64,000 bases of DNA from Flammeovirga pectinis (GCF_003970675.1 NZ_CP034562.1:4411501-4475500), one strand, 5' to 3'; counted from the stretch's first letter, positions 1 to 9,847 are shown. Notes: generated by a model not told the origin, from the sequence alone. Numbers and translations: made by a program.

Positions 1-3000
1 AATGGGTCTGCTAGTACCGATGATGATGGTACAATTACAGATTTTACATGGATAGATGCAGGTGTAATTGTGGCAGAAGGTGAAATAGTAAACTTAGAGC
101 TTCCAGTAGGGACAACAAGTATTCAGTTGCAAGTAAGAGACGACCAAGGTGCTTCTTCTGTAGATATAGTAGAAATAACGGTACAAGCAGTAGGAGTTAA
201 TTTACCTCCAATTGCAGCAGCTAATGGCGTTACGGTTACAGATACTGATGAAAACGGAGAAGAAGTTGTTCTTTTAGATGCTACAAATAGTATAGATACA
301 GATGGTCAAATAGTAGCATATACTTGGTTTGAAAATGGAGTTGAAATAGCAAATGGAGCAACCACAGAAGTATCTTTTACTGTTGGAGTACATGCTGTTA
401 CACTTACAGTAGTAGACAATGAGGGTAAATCAGCCTCAAAAATTGTCCAAATTATTATCAATACAACTAACCAAAAACCCTCTAGAATAGGTATACATTG
501 GACAACATGGGACGTATCTCATTTCGAAAATTATACTGAACATATTGGTAAAATGGAAAGTTGGGGTATAGAATATGTTTCTATTAATCTTACCTACTTT
601 ATAGATACCTATGCAGAAGGAATAATCACAACTTTAGATGGGAGAGAAAAAACACCTTCAATAGCTTTACAGAAAACGGTAATTAAAGAACTAATTCAAA
701 AAGGGTTCTATGTAAACTATCGTCCGCATGTAGATCCTATAAAATTTGCAATGCCTTTAGGAGATGCTAGAGATAATTTAAATACTATTCCTGGTGGTCA
801 AGATTGGAGAGGTAAATTCGACCAACTAGACCCAACGGATGTAACAATAGGTTACAAGGAGAGAATTATTTTACCAGGTTTACAAATGCTTGTTGAGTCG
901 ATTAGAGAAGCAGGTGCACCAATAACTCCAATTAGATATGATCTAGGAGCAGAGTTAATGGATGCGATACTAAATTATCCAGAACAATGGATTTCTTTAA
1001 GAGAGGAAGTGAGCACTTTATTAGCAACAGATTATGCTGATGTAGCACAACATATTACACTAGGTCATAATTTCTGTCATCATTTTGAGTATTTGAGAAG
1101 ACTTGAAAACCACGATGAATATTTACAAAGAATTACACCAAGTAACGAAGTAGAAGATCCTAATTTATTTTTGGATCGTCCGGGTGTAACAGAAGCAACA
1201 CGCTTAAAAATTGGAGAATACATAGCTGGTCTTGACGAGGTAAGTATTTCTCAGTATATGCCATTAGATATTTTATCTACAGGAGCAACAACTCCAACAG
1301 ATGTTAAAAATGCATTGGCTTTACACGAAGAGAATTTCATTAACGAGATCTTAATGCAAGAGTTAGGAATTGCAGCACAAGATATTCCTGCATTACACAT
1401 TGGTGAGTACGGAATGGGATGGAGAGGTTTAGCCGCTCCAAACGTTTGGGATGTGGATGCTTGGAATGCTGCAGGTAGAAGCGATGGAATTCTTACTGAT
1501 GTGCAACAAATGGAAGATGCTAGAATTGCAATACAAGGTATTGTTCAATATGTAAATGATACAGAGAATACAAAATTCAATTCTTTCTTACTTTGGTTTG
1601 GTGGTGCTCCTTACGATCTTATTAATATTAATGAGTATTCTGAATGGTACAACGAACCTGCTGCAAATACTTTAGAAGCGTATTGGTCTACACACCAAGG
1701 TTTTCCAAGTGTTGAAAGACCATTTGATGAAGTAATTGCACTACGTCCTACAGCTAATGCAGGAGCAGACCAAGAAGTTATTGATACAGATAGAAATGGT
1801 ACTGAAACAATAGCTTTAGATGGTAGATTAAGTAACGATACAGATGGAGTAATTTCTTCTTATTCATGGGTTTTAGATAATCTTGAAATAGGAACATCAG
1901 AAACATTATCAATAGATTTACCTGTTGGAGAGCACGTAATTAGCTTAACAGTTGTAGATAATGATGGGTTAACTTCTACAGATTTGGTAACAATAACGGT
2001 AGTTAGTGAGAATTTACCTCCAGTAGAATTGTCTAATATTGCATTATATAAAGATGTGGAAACTTCTTCTACAGATGGCTTTGCCGGTGAAGGTAGTGCA
2101 ATTACAGATGGTGATTTAACTACGCGTTGGGCAAGTGCATGGGCCGATCCTCAATGGATTTATATTGATCTAGAAAATGAGTATGCGATTTCTAGTGTAG
2201 TATTAAATTGGGAAGATGCTTTTGCGGATCAATATAAAATAGAGGTCTCTAATACTGCTCAAACATGGACAGAAGTACATGTGCAGAATACTGGTAATGG
2301 GGGCGTAGAAACTATAGTTTTAAATGCGCAAGCAAGATACGTTAGAGTCTATTTCTCAAACAGAGCAACACAATGGGGGAATTCTTTATGGGAAGTGGAA
2401 GTGTATGGTACATTAACAGAAGATACTGTTACTCCACCTGTAAATGTGTTACCTATTGCAGATGCAGGTACAGATGTTACTATTGAAGATACAGATGATA
2501 ATGGTACTGAAATTATCTTATTAGATGCATCTTTAAGTACTGATAGTGATGGAACTATTATAGCATATAAATGGTATGATGGAAGTACGCTAATAGCGGA
2601 AGGAATGACTGCTAACGTTACCTTAACAGTAGGTGAGTACTCAATTTTCTTAGAAGTAACAGACAATACTGGAGCTGTAACTACAGATAATGTATTTATT
2701 AATGTGTTACCAAAAGAAACTACCATCCTACCAACAGTATGTGATGGATACGAAGAGTGGTCGAGTTCTAAAGAGTATACACAAGGTGGAATGCAAGTAG
2801 TGTATAACGGTAACATTTATGAAAATAAATGGTGGACTGTAGGTACTAATCCTGCTTCTAATTCTGGCCAATGGGGTGTTTGGATTTTAAAAGGTACTTG
2901 TGGTAGTAATAGTAGAGCAACAATAGCCACATTAGAAACTACAATTACACTCTATCCTAACCCCGCTAAAGATGTTTTAAATATCTATGCAATTGGTTTT

Positions 3001-3153
3001 GAAAAAGTAATAGTATATGGTATTCAAGGCAATAGGATTGAAGAATCTATTGTGCCTAAGTTACAAATTTCTGAGTACGGTACGGGGATGTACATTATTC
3101 AAATTATAACTTCGGATGGACAAAATACCATTCGTCAATTTGTAAAAGAGTAA
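1..3153 (+). CDS. Multimodular T9SS-secreted GH113-like glycoside hydrolase, 5'-partial
   Basis: The frame is open from base 1, so the N-terminus lies outside the window; the GTG at 70 is not a credible start. Module order by base: PKD-like (1-200), PKD (205-470), a TIM-barrel catalytic domain (about 478-1710), PKD (1735-2015), discoidin/F5-8-type CBM (2030-2415), PKD (2440-2715), a small chitin-binding-type-3 (CBM5/12) domain (2740-2905) and a T9SS sorting domain (2935-3153, starting YPNPAKDVLNIYA). In the barrel, YRPHVDP and WRGKF resemble the substrate-side motifs of GH113 beta-mannanases. E in DLGAELMDA (codon 952-954) fits the acid/base after strand 4 and E in HIGEYGMGW (1405-1407) the nucleophile after strand 7 of clan GH-A. 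It is probably a secreted or cell-surface mannanase, in keeping with the mannan operon downstream. Family assignment is by motif only; another clan GH-A family remains possible. Confidence 0.72.
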   Translation, partial: NGSASTDDDGTITDFTWIDAGVIVAEGEIVNLELPVGTTSIQLQVRDDQGASSVDIVEITVQAVGVNLPPIAAANGVTVTDTDENGEEVVLLDATNSIDTDGQIVAYTWFENGVEIANGATTEVSFTVGVHAVTLTVVDNEGKSASKIVQIIINTTNQKPSRIGIHWTTWDVSHFENYTEHIGKMESWGIEYVSINLTYFIDTYAEGIITTLDGREKTPSIALQKTVIKELIQKGFYVNYRPHVDPIKFAMPLGDARDNLNTIPGGQDWRGKFDQLDPTDVTIGYKERIILPGLQMLVESIREAGAPITPIRYDLGAELMDAILNYPEQWISLREEVSTLLATDYADVAQHITLGHNFCHHFEYLRRLENHDEYLQRITPSNEVEDPNLFLDRPGVTEATRLKIGEYIAGLDEVSISQYMPLDILSTGATTPTDVKNALALHEENFINEILMQELGIAAQDIPALHIGEYGMGWRGLAAPNVWDVDAWNAAGRSDGILTDVQQMEDARIAIQGIVQYVNDTENTKFNSFLLWFGGAPYDLININEYSEWYNEPAANTLEAYWSTHQGFPSVERPFDEVIALRPTANAGADQEVIDTDRNGTETIALDGRLSNDTDGVISSYSWVLDNLEIGTSETLSIDLPVGEHVISLTVVDNDGLTSTDLVTITVVSENLPPVELSNIALYKDVETSSTDGFAGEGSAITDGDLTTRWASAWADPQWIYIDLENEYAISSVVLNWEDAFADQYKIEVSNTAQTWTEVHVQNTGNGGVETIVLNAQARYVRVYFSNRATQWGNSLWEVEVYGTLTEDTVTPPVNVLPIADAGTDVTIEDTDDNGTEIILLDASLSTDSDGTIIAYKWYDGSTLIAEGMTANVTLTVGEYSIFLEVTDNTGAVTTDNVFINVLPKETTILPTVCDGYEEWSSSKEYTQGGMQVVYNGNIYENKWWTVGTNPASNSGQWGVWILKGTCGSNSRATIATLETTITLYPNPAKDVLNIYAIGFEKVIVYGIQGNRIEESIVPKLQISEYGTGMYIIQIITSDGQNTIRQFVKE

Positions 3154-3197
3154 TTCTTTTTATTAAAAAAAAACTATAATTATTTAAAGATTATAGT

Positions 3198-3282
3198 AGA
3201 GTGGCATTTTGTTTTAGTTCAAAAAAATAGATTGTAATTATTTACTCACTATTTGAATTAAAATGAAATGTCACTTTTTTAT
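3198..3282 (+). terminator. Strong Rho-independent terminator after the GH113-like gene
   Basis: Bases 3198-3223 pair with 3252-3277 around a 28-nt loop. Reading the plus-strand RNA, every position of the 26-bp stem is Watson-Crick or G-U; the mismatches seen in DNA (for example 3204/3271, 3210/3265, 3211/3264, 3217/3258) are all G-U wobbles. The stem runs into T3276-3280. Because the wobbles only pair in plus-strand RNA, the direction is clear: it ends the gene stopping at 3153. Confidence 0.8.
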
Positions 3283-3554
3283 GAAAAATTCATGTAAAAA
3301 ACTGATTTTCTGTCGAAATAAGTTCTTAATAACAAGAAGAACATCGTTTGTAGTATGTATATTTACAGTAGAGGCTTTTTCAATTAGATTGTATTGTTAG
3401 ACCAACCTAATTTTTATTAAAAGCACTACTACGAACAGAATCTTTATAATTTTTTATTCAATTATTGAACATTTACTACTTTTCGATAATTAACCAGCTA
3501 CATAGATTCTGTAGAAGAATTTGACAATAATACCGACAGACAGTTTTATTTTAT
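3283..3554 (+). promoter_or_regulatory. Upstream region of the mannan-locus HTCS regulator
   Basis: This 272-bp AT-rich stretch has no convincing ORF. I found no perfect Bacteroidota -7 box (TAnnTTTG). It does hold a 9-bp inverted repeat, ACAGAATCT at 3435-3443 and AGATTCTGT at 3504-3512, enclosing a smaller TTCAA/TTGAA repeat near 3459-3471. TTGACAAT at 3521-3528 recurs in the susC1 control region at 14728-14735. It presumably carries the promoter of the HTCS gene, but the exact start is not visible. Confidence 0.4.
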
Positions 3555-6500
3555 ATGAGACAATTTTTTAAATTTTATACTAGCGTACTATTAGTTTTTT
3601 TGTCATTAATTAGTTCTGCTACCCCACATAAGTTATCTAACTTTTCAGGATCGGTAACAAACATTGTGCAAGATTCTGAAGGCTACATTTGGTTTGCTAC
3701 TTGGGATGGACTTTATAAGTATGACGGTTATCAACTCACTACTTTTGGTGAGCGGGAATACAAACCTCTACTAGACAAAAAGATTTCTGCAGTAATGGAA
3801 CATTCAGATGGTACTATCTGGATTGGAACAGACAATAATGGAATTTTTATTTATCATAAATCATCAGATTCTTTTGAACATCTTACAGAAGAATCCGAAT
3901 CTGCACGTTCTTTAGGTATTAAGAGAATAACATCTTTTGCAGAAGATAACCTAGGTAACGTATGGATTGGAACACAAGGAAATGGGTTAGGTTATTATTC
4001 TAAGAGCGATGGGATTTTTAAAATTTATACCCGTAGAAATTTTGGGAACCACTTTAACGCACAGATTTTTCAAGATCTAGTATTGTCTGTTCATTACGAC
4101 CATAATGGTTATTTATGGTTTGGTACAATGCAAGGTTTGGCTTGCTTAAACATTAAAACATTCGAACTTTCTCTTTTAACAGGAAAGCCATTTGTGGGTG
4201 TGTATAGTATTTACCAGACCGAATCAAATGATATTTGGTGCTCTAATATGCAAGGTGTTTTTATAGCTAAATTTCAGAATAAAGAACTTACAGGAACGGT
4301 TGTAAAAGAAATAACCAACAACAATAAATCATATATCGCACCGTCTTTATCACATAAAAATAAGTTGTGGTACATGACGTCAGATGAAATTTATACTATA
4401 AATACAACCAATCATACCATAGATCATTTTGAGCAATATGCCTCAAAAAGTGGCTTTTCTGCAATACTGGAAGATCAATCTGGCACATTGTGGGTAGGAA
4501 CGCACTTTGGAGTATATATGTTAGACCTTTTTCAGAAGCCAATTTATCCTCTTTTTTCTAATATTATAGATCCTGTAGTGGCAATAGGAGAGGCCAATAA
4601 TAAAGTATGGGTAGGAACAATTACAGGTAAACTGTATTTTGAAACCGTAGATACTAAAGACAAAAAGAAGTGGGGAAAAAGTACACATAGGTTTGAACAA
4701 ATTAGCTCTATTGTAGGTAGAAAAGAGGATGTGTGGATTTCTGCAGTAGGCTTAGGAGTATATAAGTTGGATAATGCTACAGGCGAAGTGAAGAAATTCT
4801 ATTCTCGTAGTAATGAATTGATGAACCCTTATATTATGACTATGGCTGTAAATAATTACGACGGTAGTTTGTGGGGAGGTTCTTGGGATGCCGGTTTAAC
4901 CTATTTTTCTGATAAAGATAATCGGTTTTATGATTTTAAAACTGGGCTTGGACGTGAGTTATTTAATACGCCAATAATTAAGATTTTACCCGTTAGCGAC
5001 GAAGAAATTTGGATTGGAACAAGAGGGCAGGGTTTATGGAAATTACAATATAAAGAGGGGTTCGAGATTACAAAATTAGAACAATTTAATGTACGAACTC
5101 CTACTATGAATACGTCTTTAATTTCTGATATTATTGAATTCGACAACAATAGTTTATTGGTGGCAACAGAAAACGGGTTATTTAAATTTTTGAGAGATAA
5201 GAAGCATTTTTCTCAAAAAGATATTCCGAATAAACTCGCTAAAGCTACAATAAGTAGTATTGAAAAAGAAAAGGATAATTCTATCTGGGGAACAACGCTG
5301 ACTTATGTTTTTGAATGGAAAGGAGAAGAAATTTATACCTATACGGAGGAAGATGGATTGTCTAACTCTAGGTACTTTAATAATGCAAAACTCTATACTT
5401 CTAAAGGGGATATTCTATTTGGAGGAGAGAAAGGGGTTGATGTTTTAAATGTAATTAATTTCAATAAAAATCCTTTTGATGTTACACCAATAATTACAAA
5501 CTTCTTTTTAAAAGATAAGGTAATTCATCCAAAAGAATTGGTAAACGGCCAAATTTTATTGGCGGATAGAATACAGAATTTAGAACAGATTAATTTAAAA
5601 CACGACCAGAATTCATTTGGTTTTTCTTTGAGTAGTTTAAACTATTCAATAGGCGACAAAAAGGTATTTACTTATAAGTTAGAAGGATTAGATAAAGAGT
5701 GGATTACTGCTCCAAATGGGAAATCATTAATTACATATACGGGTTTAATGCCTGGAAATTACACTTTTGTAGTAAAAGCATTAAATGTTGATGGAAAAAT
5801 ATCTACCAAAGAAGTAAAGTTAAAAGTAAATATTACCCCAATTTGGTATAAGACCACATTGGCATATATCGTTTATACTATCACATTAATTGGTGTTTTG
5901 TTCTTGTCTATGATTTGGTGGAGAAGAAAAGTTTTACAAGCAAACAGAGATAAATATGAACACCTAAAAATACGTGATGAGAAAATAGAGTACGAAAGAA
6001 AAGTCAATTTCTTTACAAACTTATCGCACGAATTAAGAACACCTTTAACGTTGGTTTTGGGGCCTATAGAACAGATTTCTAAGAACGAAACAGTAGATGT
6101 TGCACTTCAGGAACCTTTAGGAATTGCTTATAGAAATGCACAAAGATTATTGCGTCTTACAGATCAGTTGATGTTTTTAACGAAGTCTCAACATGGGCAA
6201 ATTGGTTTAAATATTAAAGAAGAAGAGGTTAAGTTTTTATTAAAAGATGCTACCGATGTGTTTAAACATGTAGCCAAAAGAAAAGGAATAAATTATACTG
6301 TTCAGTTACCTGTAGAAGATAATGAAAAGAGTATTTATATAGATAAAGTAATGCTAGAAGCAGTGCTGTATAATGTTTTATCAAATGCATTTAAATATAA
6401 TGTTAACAATGGTGGTGTTTGGGTAAATGCAAGTTTATGTGTGTATGCAGATGTACAACCTAAGTTTGAAAGTTACCAAGGGAATACCCCTTCTAAGTAT

Positions 6501-7619
6501 TCTAAGCAATACTTATCAATAGAAATTAAAGATTCTGGAATAGGAATTAATAAAAGTGATTTGGCCGTTATTTTTGATCGTTTTTACCAAGTAAAATCAA
6601 AAAATGATACAGGTTCTGGAATAGGTTTGGCTTTTGCTAAATCAATTATTGAAGTAATGAATGGTATCATTTATGTAGAAAGTGAACCATCTTTAGGCTC
6701 AAAATTTACATTGTTAATTCCGGCTGATATCGACTTTTACAGTAAAGAACAGAAAGAGAAAGATAATCTAGAAGAAGTATCAAAATTATTATATTCTACT
6801 ACAGAGAAATTAGAATTTAATTCTTCTAAAGAATCAACAGTCCAAGAAGAAAAAGTAGACAAGCAAGAGTTGGTGCTTATTGTAGAAAAATCGAATGATA
6901 TAAAAGAATACATCGCGAGTATTTTAGGTAAAAAATATAAAATTATGTACGCTACCAATGGTTTAGAAGCGTATGAGAAAGTGTTGAAATATTTCCCATC
7001 TTTAGTTATATCAGAGATTTATTTAGAACAAATGGATGGTTTACAATTATCTCAGAAGATAAAATCTGGAGAGAAAACAAAGAATATGCCGGTCATTTTA
7101 TTGTCTTCTAATCCAGATACACAAGAACGTATAAAGACTTTAGAAGCAGGGGCAGATTCATTTATTTCTAAACCTTTTACGTCTAAACATATTGAAGTTA
7201 GAGTTGAACAATTATTAAGGGTAAGAGCAAATTTATCTACAACTGTGGTCGCACAAGATAAAACTGTAGATATAAATAAGAAGACTGCAAGCCAAAGTGT
7301 TTCTTTTGAAGACCAAGCAAGAAAAATTGTTGAAGGGAATATTTCCGAGATTGATTTTTCTGTTCCAGAATTAGCAAAAATAATGGACTTGAGTACTATT
7401 CAGCTTTACCGTAAAATGAAAACGGAAACGGGAATGCCTCCTGTAGAATTTGTGCGTAATATTAGATTGCAAAAAGCATTAGAACTCTTAAAAACTTCTG
7501 AGTTGAATATTTCTGAAATTGCATACGAGGTTGGTTTTAATGATCCGCAATATTTCCGAAAATCATTCAAAAAACAATTTGGACAAACACCTACGCAATA
7601 TAGAAAACCGATAAAATAA
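3555..7619 (+). CDS. Hybrid two-component system regulator (HTCS) with degenerate receiver
   Basis: One-protein sensor/transcription factor of the type that controls PULs. Order: signal peptide (1-22), two seven-bladed propeller repeats (about 30-690, repeated xIWIGT/LWFGT motifs), Y_Y_Y domain (about 700-760), one membrane helix (about 767-790), HisKA with H825 in NLSHELRTP, HATPase_c with intact N and G boxes (DSGIGI, GSGIGLAF), a receiver (about 1107-1220) and an AraC-type HTH (about 1255-1354). The kinase looks intact. The receiver is odd: the phospho-acceptor Asp is Glu (E1154 in VISEIYLEQMDG) and the acidic pair is E1111-K1112, while the Lys of SKPF is kept. The periplasmic part would sense an oligosaccharide, likely a manno-oligosaccharide given the neighbouring mannan operons. 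At 1354 residues it is full length. The regulated targets are inferred. Confidence 0.93.
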   Translation: MRQFFKFYTSVLLVFLSLISSATPHKLSNFSGSVTNIVQDSEGYIWFATWDGLYKYDGYQLTTFGEREYKPLLDKKISAVMEHSDGTIWIGTDNNGIFIYHKSSDSFEHLTEESESARSLGIKRITSFAEDNLGNVWIGTQGNGLGYYSKSDGIFKIYTRRNFGNHFNAQIFQDLVLSVHYDHNGYLWFGTMQGLACLNIKTFELSLLTGKPFVGVYSIYQTESNDIWCSNMQGVFIAKFQNKELTGTVVKEITNNNKSYIAPSLSHKNKLWYMTSDEIYTINTTNHTIDHFEQYASKSGFSAILEDQSGTLWVGTHFGVYMLDLFQKPIYPLFSNIIDPVVAIGEANNKVWVGTITGKLYFETVDTKDKKKWGKSTHRFEQISSIVGRKEDVWISAVGLGVYKLDNATGEVKKFYSRSNELMNPYIMTMAVNNYDGSLWGGSWDAGLTYFSDKDNRFYDFKTGLGRELFNTPIIKILPVSDEEIWIGTRGQGLWKLQYKEGFEITKLEQFNVRTPTMNTSLISDIIEFDNNSLLVATENGLFKFLRDKKHFSQKDIPNKLAKATISSIEKEKDNSIWGTTLTYVFEWKGEEIYTYTEEDGLSNSRYFNNAKLYTSKGDILFGGEKGVDVLNVINFNKNPFDVTPIITNFFLKDKVIHPKELVNGQILLADRIQNLEQINLKHDQNSFGFSLSSLNYSIGDKKVFTYKLEGLDKEWITAPNGKSLITYTGLMPGNYTFVVKALNVDGKISTKEVKLKVNITPIWYKTTLAYIVYTITLIGVLFLSMIWWRRKVLQANRDKYEHLKIRDEKIEYERKVNFFTNLSHELRTPLTLVLGPIEQISKNETVDVALQEPLGIAYRNAQRLLRLTDQLMFLTKSQHGQIGLNIKEEEVKFLLKDATDVFKHVAKRKGINYTVQLPVEDNEKSIYIDKVMLEAVLYNVLSNAFKYNVNNGGVWVNASLCVYADVQPKFESYQGNTPSKYSKQYLSIEIKDSGIGINKSDLAVIFDRFYQVKSKNDTGSGIGLAFAKSIIEVMNGIIYVESEPSLGSKFTLLIPADIDFYSKEQKEKDNLEEVSKLLYSTTEKLEFNSSKESTVQEEKVDKQELVLIVEKSNDIKEYIASILGKKYKIMYATNGLEAYEKVLKYFPSLVISEIYLEQMDGLQLSQKIKSGEKTKNMPVILLSSNPDTQERIKTLEAGADSFISKPFTSKHIEVRVEQLLRVRANLSTTVVAQDKTVDINKKTASQSVSFEDQARKIVEGNISEIDFSVPELAKIMDLSTIQLYRKMKTETGMPPVEFVRNIRLQKALELLKTSELNISEIAYEVGFNDPQYFRKSFKKQFGQTPTQYRKPIK

Positions 7620-7665
7620 GGTTTTAAATTTTTGTAGATATATATAATAATCATTTTAAAAAATT

Positions 7666-7968
7666 ATGAGATTAAAACTTCAACTAATGCTATTATCAAT
7701 AGTAACATTTATGCTTTCTTGTTCAGCTACTTTAAAGCCTAGATTAGAATTACGAAATAATGATGAAGTATATTTGGAAGGTATTCAATACAATTATTCT
7801 CAAATAGATTCTGCAATCACAAGCTTTGCAAACAATTTATCTACTGAAGAAAAACAGCAAGTTATTATTGAATTGGATATTGATCAGTCAGTGCTAATGG
7901 ATAAAGTTTTTATTATTAGGAAATCATTAAAAAGTAATGATTTAATTAAAGTGAATTTTATAGATTGA
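7666..7968 (+). CDS. Small lipoprotein with ExbD/TolR-periplasmic-domain-like sequence
   Basis: A 100-residue protein 46 bp downstream of the HTCS gene on the same strand, so probably co-transcribed. The first 19 residues form a lipoprotein signal (MLSC lipobox, Cys at 19). The rest resembles, in length and spacing, the periplasmic domain of ExbD/TolR: a short beta strand (VYLEG), a helix (YSQIDSAITSF), a strand with an acidic residue (QVIIELDID), a helix (MDKVFIIRKSL) and a final strand (LIKVNFI). The ExbD transmembrane helix with its essential Asp is missing; a lipid anchor replaces it. The relation is my own pattern reading and not a family I can name with certainty. It could modulate the Ton system or the sensor next door. 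Confidence 0.6.
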   Translation: MRLKLQLMLLSIVTFMLSCSATLKPRLELRNNDEVYLEGIQYNYSQIDSAITSFANNLSTEEKQQVIIELDIDQSVLMDKVFIIRKSLKSNDLIKVNFID

Positions 7969-8062
7969 TAGCTCTTTTTAATAGAAAGATCTAAATATTA
8001 GCAATTTTATTTAAACCAGAACATATCTTTTAGTTTAAAATTTTTGAATAATTTTTCATCAT

Positions 8063-8094
8063 AAAAAAAAGGAGATACCTTTTACAGTATCTCC
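8063..8094 (-). terminator. Terminator of the susCD1-SGBP operon
   Basis: GGAGATAC (8071-8078) and GTATCTCC (8087-8094) form a perfect 8-bp stem with an 8-nt loop. The eight A at 8063-8070 read as a T-run on the minus strand just after the stem. It sits about 40 bp past the SGBP stop. Confidence 0.85.
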
Positions 8095-8134
8095 CAATAG
8101 TTAATTAGTTTTAGCTTTGCTGGTGTGATGAAAT

Positions 8135-9847
8135 TTAGAACATTGAGCCGTCTGTTATCATAACATCATCTAGGTTAACTTCATATGTTTCTCCATCAAC
8201 ATTACCTGTTGACATACCAAAGTAGAAGTAATCTAAAACACCACCAAAATCAGGAGCTACGGCATCGCCACCCCAGTTACCCCAGTTTAATTGAGATAAT
8301 CTGATAGAGTACAATACCCATTCTCCTTTCGTATCAATTGCATAATTTTCTGTATCTATATCTGCTCCAAATTTTGTTTCATTTTGGAAGATTTCGAATT
8401 GCATATTACCTCTGTTTTCACCTGTGTTTGCCCAGAAAGAAATATGTGGATCTAGTGTTTCTGCTAAATCTATATTCTGAGAATTAGGGAATTCTAAAGT
8501 ACCTGTCCAATCCCAAGGAGTAACAGCCGCTTTGCTTACATGTAAGTATTTATCACCAACAATTGGAGATACAGCACCACCATTAATTGCCGCAGTAGCA
8601 GAACCACTGTAGTTATGTACTTCATCTTCAAAATTATTGAAAACATATACCTCTTTTATTGGTCCGTCTGTAATCATAATATTATCAATATTAAGTATAT
8701 ACGGGTTAGCACCGTTACCTTGTTTGAAAGATAACTTTACAAAGTCTAATACACCTTTAGGGTTGATAGCTTCTAATCCGCCACCCCAATCTGCTAATTC
8801 AAAATCAGCTAATCGGATTGTAATCCATTGCCACTCATTATTTGTAGCACGGAACACATAATTATCTTCGTCGTTTCCTGTAATTCCACCTTTAAAATCA
8901 CCACCATTATTCTTACCATCTTGACCAATTACTAATTGGAAATAACCTTGAGAAGCCTCAGAGTTTATTTGGAAAGTTAAATGTGGATCTGTAAATTCTA
9001 CTAAATCAATTGGCTCTCCATAATAGATTTCACCCATCCAAGATGTCCAACCATCACCATCATTTTTTCTAACAGTTAAATAGTGCTCACCTCTTGCTTT
9101 AGTAATACCTTGTCCTTGATCAATTCCACTTTGTGGTGTTACATCTCCAGGCGTGAAAGGGTTCACACCGTCTTCAAAATTATAAAGTACAACAGGAGCA
9201 ACTGGGTCTATAAAATCTGAAGGATCTTCAACAAAAATCTGATTAGATTCTGGAATATCGTTACCATTATAACACAATGCTTTGATTGTAACTACGTCTG
9301 GTAAATCTCCAGGAGCTAAAATAGAAATTGAATTAGAAGCACTATTTGCACCATTAACAGGAATAACTCTACCATCAATTGTTACCTCGTAGATAAGGTC
9401 TACGTTTTCACCTTCAATTTTAAATACCTGCCCACGCGTAATTCTCTGAGGCCATGTTGTTACCTGAGTTTCTGGATAAACAGGTGAGTATTCTGTTGTA
9501 GTAGAAACTTCTTGATCATACGCATTAATTACACGTAAGTTAGAGGTTTCAAAAATTCTTGGAAGTGTTGCAGTAAGTTCGTCTTCTGTTTCGTTAATAG
9601 AAATTTCTGAACAAGGCATTCCACCAATTAGCACTTTTGCATTTTTAAGGTTTTCACCTTGAATAACAAAAGGAATACCGATGTTAGTGTTTTCTTGAAG
9701 TGAAGTTTCTATTATCGTTGGCTGAGGAAAAGCAATGTCGTTTGCTTTACTGAACTCTTTTTCAGAAGTACATGATTGCACCCCAATTGCTACGCTTACT
9801 AAAGCAAAGGCAACTGTGATCTTCTGTATTTTGTGAAGTATATTCAT
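8135..9847 (-). CDS. Surface glycan-binding lipoprotein (SusE/F position), mannan locus
   Basis: A 570-residue lipoprotein (lipobox VQSC, residues 23-26) encoded directly after susD1, where SusE/SusF-like or SGBP-B proteins are found. The N-terminal 220 residues hold IPT/TIG-like beta-sandwiches (ENLKNAKVLIGG, ENVDLIYEVTIDG). Two similar beta-sandwich domains follow (about 220-395 and 400-570), each with the pattern YNFEDG or FNNFEDE, DPHLTFQINS or DPHISFWANT, and ending IDNIMITDGP or LDDVMITDGS, as in xyloglucan-type SGBP-B binding domains. The internal duplication suggests two glycan sites on one protein. Its role is to hold manno-oligosaccharide or mannan at the cell surface for the SusCD pore; the ligand is inferred from the operon context. 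Confidence 0.85.
   Translation of the reverse strand: MNILHKIQKITVAFALVSVAIGVQSCTSEKEFSKANDIAFPQPTIIETSLQENTNIGIPFVIQGENLKNAKVLIGGMPCSEISINETEDELTATLPRIFETSNLRVINAYDQEVSTTTEYSPVYPETQVTTWPQRITRGQVFKIEGENVDLIYEVTIDGRVIPVNGANSASNSISILAPGDLPDVVTIKALCYNGNDIPESNQIFVEDPSDFIDPVAPVVLYNFEDGVNPFTPGDVTPQSGIDQGQGITKARGEHYLTVRKNDGDGWTSWMGEIYYGEPIDLVEFTDPHLTFQINSEASQGYFQLVIGQDGKNNGGDFKGGITGNDEDNYVFRATNNEWQWITIRLADFELADWGGGLEAINPKGVLDFVKLSFKQGNGANPYILNIDNIMITDGPIKEVYVFNNFEDEVHNYSGSATAAINGGAVSPIVGDKYLHVSKAAVTPWDWTGTLEFPNSQNIDLAETLDPHISFWANTGENRGNMQFEIFQNETKFGADIDTENYAIDTKGEWVLYSIRLSQLNWGNWGGDAVAPDFGGVLDYFYFGMSTGNVDGETYEVNLDDVMITDGSMF

Noticed and set aside
2349-2816. 155-codon minus-strand ORF inside the GH113-like gene
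   Set aside because: It lies wholly opposite a gene with clear domains (discoidin and PKD), has no recognisable motif, and reads as low-complexity Ser/Thr/Val, the usual antisense shadow.
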